Notes under the pieces: generated by a model | Databases searched by the model: none | Told to the model about the DNA's origin: nothing | What the model saw: only the letters and a program-made list of their open reading frames with translations | Origin: Oceanospirillaceae bacterium | GTDB taxonomy: Bacteria; Pseudomonadota; Gammaproteobacteria; Pseudomonadales; Oceanobacteraceae | Reading direction: 5' to 3' | DNA length: 36,891 nucleotides | Assembly: GCA_002723385.1 (NCBI GenBank) | Contig: PBNY01000014.1 | Coordinates: forward strand, 1 to 36,891 | In this document: positions 1 through 7,738 of the stretch, in pieces | Layout of the letters: the number at the start of each line of letters is the position of its first letter | How positions within the stretch are numbered: position 1 is the first letter of the stretch | Program-made: the position numbers and the translations under genes

Positions 1-2
1 GG

Positions 3-359
3 GCGGATGCCTTTGCCTGCAAAAACCCGATTCTCCCCTCCGCCGTCGACGGCTTTATGATGGCACTGGGATTCACTGTCGTACTGGTACTACTCGGCGC
101 GATGCGGGAAGTACTGGGACAGGGGGTCATCTTCTCCGATATGCAATTGCTGTTCGGCCCAGCCGCCGCAGATTGGAAAATCGAACTGGTGAAAGACTAC
201 CCCGACTTCCTGTTCGCCATCCTGCCACCTGGAGCCTTTATGGCCATGGGTATCCTGATCGCCGTTAAAAATGTCATCGATGATCGTATGAAAGCGGCGG
301 CAGAAGCCAGCAAAGAGCCTGTGGTCGCGGGGAGCAAGCGCGTTCGAGTGACGGGGTAG
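3..359 (+). CDS. rnfE: Electron transport complex subunit RnfE/RsxE (5'-truncated)
   Basis: This is the C-terminal part of the integral membrane subunit E of the Rnf ion-translocating ferredoxin:NAD+ oxidoreductase (Rsx, the SoxR-reducing complex, in E. coli). The reading frame is open from base 3 and has no start inside the window; it begins A-D-A-F-A-C-K-N. Recognisable RnfE landmarks are the AxAFAxKN segment, the following DGF, the hydrophobic helix ending in REVLGQG, and the LPPGAFMAMGILIAVKN helix before a charged cytoplasmic tail. About half of a typical subunit of 200 to 230 residues is present. The other rnf genes should lie just upstream of the window. A strong bidirectional hairpin follows the stop, so rnfE is probably the last gene of its operon. 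Confidence 0.93.
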   Translation, partial: ADAFACKNPILPSAVDGFMMALGFTVVLVLLGAMREVLGQGVIFSDMQLLFGPAAADWKIELVKDYPDFLFAILPPGAFMAMGILIAVKNVIDDRMKAAAEASKEPVVAGSKRVRVTG

Positions 360-386
360 AGCGCACAACAAGTCCAGAAAAGACAC

Positions 387-423
387 AAAAAAGCCGGAGC
401 TGACGAACAGTTCCGGCTTTTTT
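387..423. terminator. Bidirectional intrinsic terminator
   Basis: A GC-rich stem (GCCGGAGC at 393-400 against GTTCCGGC at 410-417) is flanked by an A-run on the left and a T-run on the right. It can therefore terminate both rnfE from the left and the convergent outer-membrane protein gene from the right. Confidence 0.85.
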
Positions 424-449
424 GTTTCGCTTGAGCACCAAGCTACAAA

Positions 450-1199
450 TCAGAAACCGACAGACAAAGCGGCTCCGAAGAACGCGCCAGACACATCTAC
501 ATCGGTTTCAATATCCAGATCATCATCTGTTTCCAGCGCCATGGTGCGGTAACCCGCTTCAATGCCCAGATCCACAACCGGGATTGGCAACTCGTAGCCA
601 AGCAGGTAGCTGATGTCGCTCAGCTTGTTACCGCTGGCGCTGATGTAGTTGATGTCAGCACTGGCGTAAAGACCAAATGGCGTTGTTACGTTGATTGCGC
701 CGTAGCCCATTGGCAGGGTGAAATTCAGGTCTTCACTCTCTGTCACATTGCTGGTTTTACCAGTGACTTCAGCAACACCATCAAACTGACGAGCCGTCAG
801 GCCGAAATCGAAATCAACAAACGGCAGCGGAATTGGCAGCCCCCAGTACAGGGTCAGGTCGGTGTGAGTCAGATCCAGAGTGCTATCGACTTCTTCATTG
901 AAATCCACATCCAGGAACGAGATGTTTACGTCGCCGGTTCCTGAAAGATCCAGGTTGGTTTGCTTCAATTTGACATTCGGTACAAACGGAACCGGATGCT
1001 CAAAGAAAACAGTCAGCTGCATGCCGTTTTCAGATTCGATATCCAGACCATCACCTTCTACAGAGACGTTGTTATCAATCTGACCAGCAGGTTCGGCATT
1101 CCAGACGCTGGCTTTCGTGCCCAGGGTGAACAAAAGATCGGCGTTTGCAGACATGGGGGGCAAGGCTGCCAGAGCCAGGGCGATGGCTGTTTTTTTCAT
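450..1199 (-). CDS. TIGR04219-type outer membrane beta-barrel protein
   Basis: Predicted 249-residue exported protein. The start is placed at the ATG at 1199 because it opens a clean signal peptide (MKKTAIALALAALPPMSANA, cleavage after ANA) and has GGAG 7 bases upstream. The longer upstream reading has neither. The mature part alternates polar and hydrophobic residues in short strands (LDLTHTDLTLYWGLPIPLPF, GYRTMALETDDDLDIETDVDV) and ends in GAALSVGF, a terminal aromatic residue typical of outer-membrane barrels. The repeated Leu-Pro-Ile/Phe-Pro segments and acidic loops fit the TIGR04219 family of uncharacterised outer membrane proteins common in marine gammaproteobacteria; that family call is from memory. 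No enzymatic motif is visible. It is a single-gene unit between two terminators. Confidence 0.75.
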   Translation of the reverse strand: MKKTAIALALAALPPMSANADLLFTLGTKASVWNAEPAGQIDNNVSVEGDGLDIESENGMQLTVFFEHPVPFVPNVKLKQTNLDLSGTGDVNISFLDVDFNEEVDSTLDLTHTDLTLYWGLPIPLPFVDFDFGLTARQFDGVAEVTGKTSNVTESEDLNFTLPMGYGAINVTTPFGLYASADINYISASGNKLSDISYLLGYELPIPVVDLGIEAGYRTMALETDDDLDIETDVDVSGAFFGAALSVGF

Positions 1200-1250
1200 G
1201 CTGTACTCCATCCAGGAAGAGTTGGGTTCTATATATGAAACCGTTTTCAT

Positions 1251-1279
1251 TGTCGGGCGAGCATGTTTCATGCCCGACA
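1251..1279 (-). repeat. Inverted repeat in the leader of the outer-membrane protein gene
   Basis: An 8-bp perfect inverted repeat (TGTCGGGC at 1251-1258, GCCCGACA at 1272-1279, 13-base loop) lies about 50 bases upstream of the start at 1199. No T-run follows on either strand, so it is not a normal terminator. It could be an operator or a structured 5' leader. Confidence 0.4.
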
Positions 1280-1289
1280 GCCAGAAACA

Positions 1290-1320
1290 AAAAAGCGGGC
1301 CTAGTGTGCCCGCATTTTTG
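1290..1320 (-). terminator. Intrinsic terminator of purC
   Basis: On the minus strand GCGGGC, a 7-base loop and GCCCGC are followed by TTTTTTG (stem at 1295-1300 and 1308-1313). It lies about 20 bases beyond the purC stop. Confidence 0.8.
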
Positions 1321-1340
1321 TGCAAATCCAATGACAGTCC

Positions 1341-2051
1341 TCAGAGAGACATGCCAATGCGTCGAGCGACTTCTTCATAGCCTTCGACAACGCCCCCAAG
1401 CCCCTGACGGAAGCGGTCTTTATCAAGTTTCTCGCCCGTTTCGCTGTCCCACAAACGACAACCATCCGGAGAGAATTCATCCCCCAGAATGACTTCGCCA
1501 CGGAACAATCCGAATTCGAGTTTGTAATCCACCAGAGTCAGGCCACCGGCTTCGAACAGCTCTTTCAAAACCTTGTTCACTGCGAACGTCAGTTCTTTCA
1601 TGCGAGCAATATGAACGTCCTCAGCCCAGCCGAACGAACGGGCGTGGTATTCGTTCACCATCGGGTCGCCGAGGTCATCGTTTTTCAGGAACAATTCAAA
1701 CGTGGCAGGATCCAGAGCCAAACCTTCTTCAACACCCAAACGGCGACACAAGCTACCCGCGGCAACGTTACGAACCACACATTCCAGCGGGATCATGTCC
1801 AGACGCTTGACCAGAGATTCGGTGTCAGACAACAACTGCTCGAAGTGGGTCGGAATACCAGCATCCGCCAGTTTTGACATGATGAAAGCGTTGAACTTGT
1901 TGTTCACCAGACCTTTGCGATCCAGTTTCTCAACTTTTTTGCCATCAAAGGCAGAGGTATCGTTGCGAAACTCCAGCACCATAAAGTCCGGGTCATCTGT
2001 GGTGTATACAGACTTGGCTTTGCCGGAATAGAGTAATTCGCGTTTTTCCAT
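1341..2051 (-). CDS. purC: Phosphoribosylaminoimidazole-succinocarboxamide synthase (SAICAR synthetase)
   Basis: Catalyses ATP-dependent joining of aspartate to CAIR to give SAICAR in de novo purine synthesis, in the cytosol. The 236-residue product matches the E. coli enzyme length and landmarks throughout: [11 protein letters not shown] nucleotide-binding start, [12 protein letters not shown], the [13 protein letters not shown] block, [26 protein letters not shown], and DYKLEFG followed by [14 protein letters not shown]. Two adjacent ATG codons exist (2054, 2051). The second is chosen because GGAG is then 6 bases away rather than 3. It lies downstream of dapA-bamC-walJ with a gap of about 120 bases. 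This echoes the dapA-bamC-purC order of enterics with walJ added. It may have its own promoter in the gap. Confidence 0.97.
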   Translation of the reverse strand: MEKRELLYSGKAKSVYTTDDPDFMVLEFRNDTSAFDGKKVEKLDRKGLVNNKFNAFIMSKLADAGIPTHFEQLLSDTESLVKRLDMIPLECVVRNVAAGSLCRRLGVEEGLALDPATFELFLKNDDLGDPMVNEYHARSFGWAEDVHIARMKELTFAVNKVLKELFEAGGLTLVDYKLEFGLFRGEVILGDEFSPDGCRLWDSETGEKLDKDRFRQGLGGVVEGYEEVARRIGMSL

Positions 2052-2169
2052 CATGTTCTCCGGGAATTGGACTGGAAGAAGGCATCCAGAATTCATAAAT
2101 CGTGTTTTGATCCGGGAAAGATCCCAAGGCTCAAAAGTTTGGTAATTTTCGCACGTTTGTTGGCAAGTT

Positions 2170-2934
2170 TCAGCGTAATTCAAACCAGGCTGACGGCTCA
2201 TCCTGAGGTAACAAGGTGACAGAGTCTGGAGTACAAGCCAAAGCAGCGGACAATTCTTGCCGAACCAACTGCTCAGCGTTGTTTTTTTCGCTGATGTGGC
2301 CCGCCGTCACACTCTGTAGCCCCGACCAGGCAAGGCAGCTAATCAGCTCAGCACACTGACGATTGCTAAGGTGACCGTAATTCCCCGCAACCCTTGCCTG
2401 AAGTTTTGGCGGATACGGGCCATTTCTGAGCATCACCGGATCGTGATTGGCTTCAAGCTGAAGGCCATGGCATCCCTGATAGGCTTTAACGATATTGCGA
2501 GTGACACATCCAAGATCGGACAAAACCCCCAACCTCTTCTCGGATCGGGCTTCAATCACAAACTGAAGTGGCTCGCGGGAATCGTGGGGAACAATGACAG
2601 GCCGAACCCGAAACCCCTCAATCTCAAACACGTCTTCAGATTCAATCGCTCGAAACAGCGGATGCTCCAGCCAAGACATGCGAAGTGCCGTACCAAAAGA
2701 GGCATATAAAGGGATATCGAGAAGTTCACACAGCGCCAGAGCGCCTTTGGCATGGTCACCATGCTCATGCGTGACCAGAACAGCCGAAAGCCGGCTGGAA
2801 TCGACTCCAGCCAGTTCCATTCTTTCCATGGCGGATTTACGGCTAAACCCGCAATCAATCAGTAAAGCGTGAGTACCTTCAACAGCAGCAGTCGCGTTTC
2901 CCTTGCTCCCACTTCCCAGTGAGCAATACCTCAC
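2170..2934 (-). CDS. MBL-fold metallohydrolase, WalJ/YycJ-like
   Basis: Metallo-beta-lactamase-fold protein of 254 residues. The metal-binding HxHxDH motif is seen as THEHGDH near residue 55, and the N-terminal [13 protein letters not shown] is typical of the YycJ/WalJ group. Further conserved points are SDLG around residue 140, EANHD around residue 160 and the late GHIS motif. Relatives are reported to be 5' exonucleases or cell-envelope coordination factors, but the gammaproteobacterial members are poorly studied, so no substrate is assigned. The start is a GTG at 2934 that overlaps the bamC stop by four bases (GTGA), which implies translational coupling and makes the start secure. It is the last gene of dapA-bamC-walJ. 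Confidence 0.88.
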   Translation of the reverse strand: MRYCSLGSGSKGNATAAVEGTHALLIDCGFSRKSAMERMELAGVDSSRLSAVLVTHEHGDHAKGALALCELLDIPLYASFGTALRMSWLEHPLFRAIESEDVFEIEGFRVRPVIVPHDSREPLQFVIEARSEKRLGVLSDLGCVTRNIVKAYQGCHGLQLEANHDPVMLRNGPYPPKLQARVAGNYGHLSNRQCAELISCLAWSGLQSVTAGHISEKNNAEQLVRQELSAALACTPDSVTLLPQDEPSAWFELR

Positions 2935-3590
2935 CGGGTCAGTTGATTGGCCAGGTCGAGCAACACGCGATGAGCTATATCGCTGTCTGCCAATTCGTCA
3001 ACATCACTCTGCAACGACAGATAGACACCTGAACCGGCACGGTTCATCTTCAGCAAATACGAAGTAACGACTGGCTCTGGCTCCGCTCCCCAAAGGCGCG
3101 ACCACCAACCCAAGTCTTCTTCGGTACCTTCGCGCTCCACATCAATGTAATAAGCACCGATGCTGCGGTTCAGGTCAGTCAGTTTATAATCCATACCGGC
3201 CAGCGCTTCAGTCACCACCGCCCAGGCGTTGGCGAAACCGGTGTCAAGCAACAGGATTTCACTGCCTGAACCATCCAGTGACAAACGTGGATTAAGTTCA
3301 TTGGACTGGTACTGGCTGAGCGTAGTGATCTGTTGCTCCGCAACGCGCTCTACCACCAACCGCTCAGGCATCGGCAGATCAAATGACTCGGACTCGGGAC
3401 GCTTGACCTGGGTAGCAAGAGCAGGAACCGGGTAAGCATCCTGAACTGGAATCAGGTTGCCCTTTGTATCCACCAGTGGCTTGCCTTCTGTTGCTACCAG
3501 ATAGCCTTCAGAACGGTCACGAAAGGTGTCACCAAACATCCAGCTACAGCTGGCGGTCAATGCAATCAGAGGAATGACAAGCAATCGCAT
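2931..3590 (-). CDS. bamC: Outer membrane protein assembly factor BamC (lipoprotein)
   Basis: Lipoprotein subunit of the BAM complex that inserts beta-barrel proteins into the outer membrane. The start is the ATG at 3590, two bases after the dapA stop, giving 219 residues. It opens MRLLVIPLIALTASC, a lipoprotein signal with Cys15. The residue three before Cys is Thr rather than the usual Leu, so the lipobox is atypical. The D-x-R-D-x-S-E-x-Y segment right after the Cys and the later helix-grip region (TGFANAWAVVTEALAGMDYKL and DLGWWSRLWG) fit BamC. It is shorter than the 344-residue E. coli protein and appears to carry one helix-grip domain instead of two. The position between dapA and purC matches nlpB/bamC of enterics, which supports the call. 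Confidence 0.88.
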   Translation of the reverse strand: MRLLVIPLIALTASCSWMFGDTFRDRSEGYLVATEGKPLVDTKGNLIPVQDAYPVPALATQVKRPESESFDLPMPERLVVERVAEQQITTLSQYQSNELNPRLSLDGSGSEILLLDTGFANAWAVVTEALAGMDYKLTDLNRSIGAYYIDVEREGTEEDLGWWSRLWGAEPEPVVTSYLLKMNRAGSGVYLSLQSDVDELADSDIAHRVLLDLANQLTR

Positions 3591-3592
3591 GG

Positions 3593-4468
3593 TTACAGCA
3601 GTTCCAGAGAAGTCATGGCCAGTTCCACTTTCGCGGCGTAGCGGGAGTCCATAGCAACCAGTGGCAAACGAATGCCCTCTGGCGCCAGCCCCAGGCGATG
3701 CATGGCCCATTTGACAGGCACGGGGTTAGATTCACAGAACATCGCGGAGTGCAGCGTTTGCAATCGTTCCTGCAAGGCACGGGCTTCTTCAGCACGTCCG
3801 TCCAGACACAACATGCAGAGTTCGTGCATCAACGCAGGAGCAACGTTGGCAGTCACAGAGATATTACCCTTGCCACCCGCCAGGATCAGTTCGTGAGCGG
3901 TTGGATCATCGCCTGAATAAACAGCAACGCGGTCGCCCAGAGCCTCAATCAGCTGTCGTGCACGATCAATGTCACCCGTGGCTTCCTTGATACCAATGAT
4001 CTGCTCAACATCAGCCAGAGCAACAACTGTCTCAGGCTGCATATCAATACCCGTGCGGCCTGGTACGTTGTAAAGAATCTGAGGCACGTCCACCGCAGCA
4101 GCAATGGCTTCGTAGTGCTTGATCAAACCACGCTGCGGTGGCTTGTTGTAGTAAGGAGTCACCAGCAAGCAGGCATCCGCGCCCAGTCGCTTGGCTTCCT
4201 GGGTCAGTTCAATGGCTTCTGATGTGGAGTTGGCACCTGTACCCGCGATGATTGGACGGCGACCATCCGCTTTCTGGATCACTCGCTCCACGACTTCCAG
4301 GTGTTCTTCGGTGTTCAGGGTCGCGGATTCTCCGGTGGTTCCCATTGGCAACAAGGCATCGGTGCCGTGTTTGATATGGAATTCCACCAGATTATCGAGG
4401 CTTTCCCAATCAAGTTGGCCGTCCGGGTGCATTGGCGTCGCCATTGCCACAATACTGCCGGTGATCAT
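3593..4468 (-). CDS. dapA: 4-hydroxy-tetrahydrodipicolinate synthase
   Basis: Condenses pyruvate with aspartate semialdehyde, the first committed step of the DAP/lysine branch that also feeds peptidoglycan. With the ATG at 4468 (GGAG 9 bases upstream) the product is 291 residues, matching E. coli DapA, and the catalytic residues fall at the standard numbers: Thr44-Thr45 in GTTGES, Tyr133 and Arg138 in YNVPGRTG, and the Schiff-base Lys161 in GIKEATG. A GTG start at 4483 would add only five residues. It heads dapA-bamC-walJ. A terminator-like hairpin ends immediately before its ribosome binding site, leaving no room for a promoter in between (see findings). Confidence 0.97.
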   Translation of the reverse strand: MITGSIVAMATPMHPDGQLDWESLDNLVEFHIKHGTDALLPMGTTGESATLNTEEHLEVVERVIQKADGRRPIIAGTGANSTSEAIELTQEAKRLGADACLLVTPYYNKPPQRGLIKHYEAIAAAVDVPQILYNVPGRTGIDMQPETVVALADVEQIIGIKEATGDIDRARQLIEALGDRVAVYSGDDPTAHELILAGGKGNISVTANVAPALMHELCMLCLDGRAEEARALQERLQTLHSAMFCESNPVPVKWAMHRLGLAPEGIRLPLVAMDSRYAAKVELAMTSLELL

Positions 4469-4483
4469 CAGTACATACTCCAC

Positions 4484-4527
4484 AAAAAAGCCGCGCAGCC
4501 AGGTAGCGAGGTTGCCACGGCTGCGCG
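4484..4527 (-). terminator. Terminator-like hairpin abutting the dapA ribosome binding site
   Basis: On the minus strand CGCGCAGCC and GGCTGCGCG (4519-4527 and 4492-4500 in plus coordinates) form a perfect 9-bp stem with an 18-base loop, followed by GCTTTTTTG (T-run 4484-4489). The dapA GGAG begins two bases later. It is either the terminator of tusA-perM or an attenuator in the dapA leader. Confidence 0.7.
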
Positions 4528-4660
4528 TCTAGGAAACTCGGTTACAGCAATTTCAGCCCTCAACGGTACACATAACTGAAATCGCCGTCCTGCGTGCCCG
4601 ATTAACGGGCGTCAAATCAAGAGCGCAATACTACTGGTGCGTCCGATCAGTGACAAGCGG

Positions 4661-5713
4661 CTAGGGTGCCTGTCTTGGCCATGCCTGTAACACGGCTTTC
4701 AACAGGGTCGCCAGCGGGATGGCGAAGAACACGCCCCACACCCCCCAAATGCCACCAAACACCAGCACTGCGAGAATAATGGCGACTGGATGCAAATTCA
4801 CCACTTCCGAAAACAGCAGCGGAACCAGAACATTGCCATCCAGAGCCTGGATAATGGCGTAGACAACCATCAGGTAGATAAAGTCGTTTTCCAGTCCCCA
4901 CTGCATATACCCGACAAGCGCAATGGGTACCGTAATCACAGCAGCCCCGATGTAAGGCACCAGCACGGAAAAACCAACTCCCAGCGCCAACAAGGCAGCG
5001 TAGTTGAGCCCAAGAATCAGAAAGGCGATGTAGCTGACCGCACCAACAATGACGATTTCCAGTGCCTTGCCACGTACGTAGTTGGCAATCTGATCGTCCA
5101 TCTCAGACCAGACCTGATTCAACATCTGCCGACGCGCTGGCAAAAACGCCAGACACCAGTTCACAATGGAATCGGAGTCCTTCAGCATGAAAAACACCAG
5201 AATCGGCACCAGAACGCAGTAAATCAGCATCGCCATCAACAGGGTAATGCCAGAAATGGAAAAACTCAGGGCCAGCTGACCAATCGAAGCCAGCTCCTGG
5301 CGAACCTTATCGGTCCATTGCGCGATTTGATCCACACTGATCAGATCCGGATACTGTTCCGGCAACAGCAACAGCAGCGCCTGTCCCTGACTGGCCATCC
5401 GAGGCAGCTCATAGAAAAACTGCGACAGCTGCGTCCAGATGGAGGGAAGAATAATCAACAACAACGTCAACATGATGCCCAGGAACATCACAAAAACAGC
5501 AACGGTGGCAGCCAGGTGCCCAAACCCGCGTTTTTTGAGCGACTGCATACTGCCCTGCAAGAGATATGCAACGACAACGGCGGTCAGAAATGGTGCCAGA
5601 ACCTGCCCCAGGGTCACAATCACGACCAGGAACATTGCGATCAAGATCAGCAGCAGCAGGGCTTCTTCGTTGGACAGATATCGATCAATCCAGTTTTTCA
5701 ATACACGAATCAT
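4661..5713 (-). CDS. perM: AI-2E family transporter / PerM-type permease
   Basis: Polytopic inner-membrane protein of 350 residues, close to E. coli PerM (353). The start at the ATG at 5713 has a strong GAGGAGAGGG site and lies one base after the tusA stop. Hydrophobic helices are visible near residues 17-45, 60-100 and 190-215, with several more in the C-terminal half. Family landmarks are VLAPFLTAVVVAYLLQ, FFMLKDSD in the middle, a QIANYVRGKALE segment, and the late DGNVLVPLLFSEVVNLHPVAIIL followed by GGIWGVWGVFFAIPL. Family members include the AI-2 exporter TqsA and Na+/H+ antiporters, so the substrate is open. Adjacency to tusA suggests coexpression but gives no functional link I can support. 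Confidence 0.88.
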   Translation of the reverse strand: MIRVLKNWIDRYLSNEEALLLLILIAMFLVVIVTLGQVLAPFLTAVVVAYLLQGSMQSLKKRGFGHLAATVAVFVMFLGIMLTLLLIILPSIWTQLSQFFYELPRMASQGQALLLLLPEQYPDLISVDQIAQWTDKVRQELASIGQLALSFSISGITLLMAMLIYCVLVPILVFFMLKDSDSIVNWCLAFLPARRQMLNQVWSEMDDQIANYVRGKALEIVIVGAVSYIAFLILGLNYAALLALGVGFSVLVPYIGAAVITVPIALVGYMQWGLENDFIYLMVVYAIIQALDGNVLVPLLFSEVVNLHPVAIILAVLVFGGIWGVWGVFFAIPLATLLKAVLQAWPRQAP

Positions 5714-5714
5714 G

Positions 5715-5957
5715 CTATCCCTCTCCTCGTTCAATCCAGAACAGATATTCTCCAGCATCCTCTCGCTGCTCAACGAGCCGATGCGAGCTATTGCCAACGA
5801 ATTTTGGGATATCGCGCCAGGAACCGGAATCGGTGGCGATCACTTTCAAAATCTGGCCCGCATCCAGGCCTTTGAGGGTCAGTTTGGTTTTCAGCAACGG
5901 CATGGGACACGCCACGCCGGTCATATCCAGTATTTTGTCTTCTTGTTGTACCGACAC
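5715..5957 (-). CDS. tusA: TusA-family sulfurtransferase
   Basis: Small sulfur-carrier protein with the signature DMTGVACPMPLLKTK, in which the Cys carries persulfide sulfur for thiolation and related reactions. The fold continues through LKVIATDSGSWRDIPKF. The GTG at 5957 is chosen: it gives 80 residues, the usual length, and AAGG lies 8 bases upstream. An ATG at 6032 in the same frame would add 25 residues of unlikely sequence (MMTSSLCHHPSPG). The stop is separated from the perM start by one base. Whether this is the tRNA 2-thiouridine TusA or a paralogue cannot be told from sequence alone. Confidence 0.85.
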   Translation of the reverse strand: MSVQQEDKILDMTGVACPMPLLKTKLTLKGLDAGQILKVIATDSGSWRDIPKFVGNSSHRLVEQREDAGEYLFWIERGEG

Positions 5958-5999
5958 TACCGATGCCTTATGCGTTTTCGGGGATGAATAAAGTCCAGG

Positions 6000-6030
6000 A
6001 GAGGGATGATGACAGAGGGATGACGTCATC
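6000..6030. promoter_or_regulatory. Direct repeats and a 12-bp palindrome between tusA and bepA
   Basis: AGAGGGATGA occurs twice in direct orientation with a 14-base period (6000-6009 and 6014-6023). The second copy runs into the perfect palindrome GATGACGTCATC (6019-6030). The cluster sits in the divergent intergenic region just upstream of tusA and looks like protein-binding sites. No regulator is identified. Confidence 0.35.
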
Positions 6031-6223
6031 ACAATCGACCCTGTCGCCAGTTACGACAAAGGTGGCGAAGCATTGGCTGTTACTGTTTCAGTTGCACTGA
6101 TACATTGCAGGATTAAATCCCGGTGGCGTGTAATCAGGACAGATGGAACCATGCACTGATTTGGCATCTAACGCCAACATACGGGGTTTTACCCCAGTCG
6201 CTGCAGCTGATCAGGAACACACC

Positions 6224-7726
6224 TTGAAACACCGCTTTCCCCCCTACTCTGGCATTTCATTGCTGATACTGATGTTGGTATTGGCTTCCGCTGTCAGTCA
6301 TCCAGCCCGATCTCAGGATCTGCAACTACCACAACTGGGGGATGCTTCATCGGCTCTGGTTTCACTGCCGGAAGAGCACAAACTCGGACGAAGCTGGTTG
6401 CGGGACCTGCGAGCCAAGGCTGATATTCTCGAAGACCCATTGATGACCGAGCTGCTTGAATCACTGGTGTATCGACTCCTGCCTCACGCCAATACACCAC
6501 AGAGTCAGCTGGCCTTTGTAACGGTTAATCAGCAAGAGCTGAACGCATTTGCTGTGCCAGGAGGAATCATCGGGGTCAACTTTGGCTTGTTGCTTCACAC
6601 CCGGGACGAAGACGAAATGTCTTCTGTGATTGCCCATGAACTCGCACACCTTAGCCAAAGGCACTTTGCCCGCCGCAATGAGGTCAGCCAGAACGAAGCC
6701 CCAATCGCCCTGGCAGCACTGTTGGCCAGTATTCTGCTAGCCGCGACCGTCGATGCCGACGTCGGTATGGCCGGCATCATGGCCACCCAGGGCGCCAGCA
6801 TCCAGAACCAGCTGTCCTATAGCAGGGCGTGGGAAAGAGAAGCCGACAGGATTGGTTTCAGCACCATGGTGGAGGCTGGACTCGACCCACATGCCATGCC
6901 AGATATGTTCCGCAACATGCAGGACGCCGCCAAATTTTATCGAAAGCCACCCGAGTTTCTGCTCACTAACCCGTTAACCAGTCGCCGGATTGCCGACGCA
7001 GCAGATCGAGCAGAACGCTATGCCACACGCCCACGTCGCCGCAGCTTTTTGTTTGGCATCTTGCGTAACGAAGCCATGCGGCAGTATCAACTCGCAGAAG
7101 ACCAGCAGAACGTATTTTTCACCCGTCTCCTGAGTCGCAACCCGACGCTCTATGATCAGGCCATCCTCAACTACACGCTGGCCCAGATTGAACTCGATCA
7201 TGAAAGGCCGGAGAAAGCTCAGCATTATGCTGGACGCATCCCCGACGCCTGGAAAAACGAAAGCGCCGCTATTATCCAGCAATCCCACATCATGACGGCG
7301 CTGGGAAAAAGTGCACAGGCGCTCAAACTGCTGGAGCAGCAGCGTCATTGGTTCCCGGAAAGCTACGCATTCAATCTTGCCTACACAGATCAACTCAGCG
7401 CCATGGGACAAAAAAAGAAAGCCTTGGACGTACTAAGAGAAATCAACGAACGACGTCCTGATGATCCACTCGTATGGGCCAAATTGGCAGAACTGGCGCT
7501 GCAAACTGAAAACAGGCTGCTTGCCCATCAGGCCTCTGCCGAGGCGCTGTTTTTGCGAGGAGACGACTCACGCGCTGCCCGCCATATGGATCTGGCAATT
7601 CTGGAGGCGACCAAAGCCGGTAACTTCAAGCGAAGGGAGGCGCTGAGGGAACGGCTTAAGAAAATGGCTGCAGCAGGGATGGAGCAGGAACAGCCAGGCC
7701 AAAAGCGCCTGGCTACAGAAAACTAG
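6224..7726 (+). CDS. bepA: Periplasmic zinc metalloprotease/chaperone BepA (M48 family)
   Basis: Periplasmic M48 protease that clears stalled LptD and other outer-membrane proteins at the BAM and LPT machinery (E. coli BepA/YfgC). The start is placed at a TTG at 6224 with AGGA 7 bases upstream. It yields a 500-residue precursor beginning with a short basic stretch and the hydrophobic signal SLLILMLVLASAVS. The earlier ATG at 6143 would put 27 odd residues before the signal. The zinc site HELAH is seen about 140 residues in, and the third ligand is in the later EREADRIGF. The C-terminal half is helical with TPR-like repeats (LLEQQRHWFPESYAFNLAY, RRPDDPLVWAKLAELAL). The length is close to the 487 residues of E. 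coli. It converges on nadA with only 12 bases between the stops. Confidence 0.92.
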   Translation: MKHRFPPYSGISLLILMLVLASAVSHPARSQDLQLPQLGDASSALVSLPEEHKLGRSWLRDLRAKADILEDPLMTELLESLVYRLLPHANTPQSQLAFVTVNQQELNAFAVPGGIIGVNFGLLLHTRDEDEMSSVIAHELAHLSQRHFARRNEVSQNEAPIALAALLASILLAATVDADVGMAGIMATQGASIQNQLSYSRAWEREADRIGFSTMVEAGLDPHAMPDMFRNMQDAAKFYRKPPEFLLTNPLTSRRIADAADRAERYATRPRRRSFLFGILRNEAMRQYQLAEDQQNVFFTRLLSRNPTLYDQAILNYTLAQIELDHERPEKAQHYAGRIPDAWKNESAAIIQQSHIMTALGKSAQALKLLEQQRHWFPESYAFNLAYTDQLSAMGQKKKALDVLREINERRPDDPLVWAKLAELALQTENRLLAHQASAEALFLRGDDSRAARHMDLAILEATKAGNFKRREALRERLKKMAAAGMEQEQPGQKRLATEN

Positions 7727-7738
7727 AGTAAACCAGGT

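Noticed and set aside
4528..4660. Lysine riboswitch or lysine-rich leader peptide ahead of dapA
   Set aside because: The only short frame (4553-4573, MCTVEG) has no lysine codons, and the interval does not show the multi-helix lysine riboswitch layout. The attenuator idea is kept without assigning a sensor.
4790..5875. 361-codon Gln/His-rich frame antisense to perM
   Set aside because: Shadow of perM; the Gln/His richness is the reverse complement of Leu-rich membrane helices.
7692..7714. 8-bp hairpin near the end of bepA as its terminator
   Set aside because: It is inside the coding sequence and no T-run follows. It may stabilise the mRNA end, but I do not call it a terminator.
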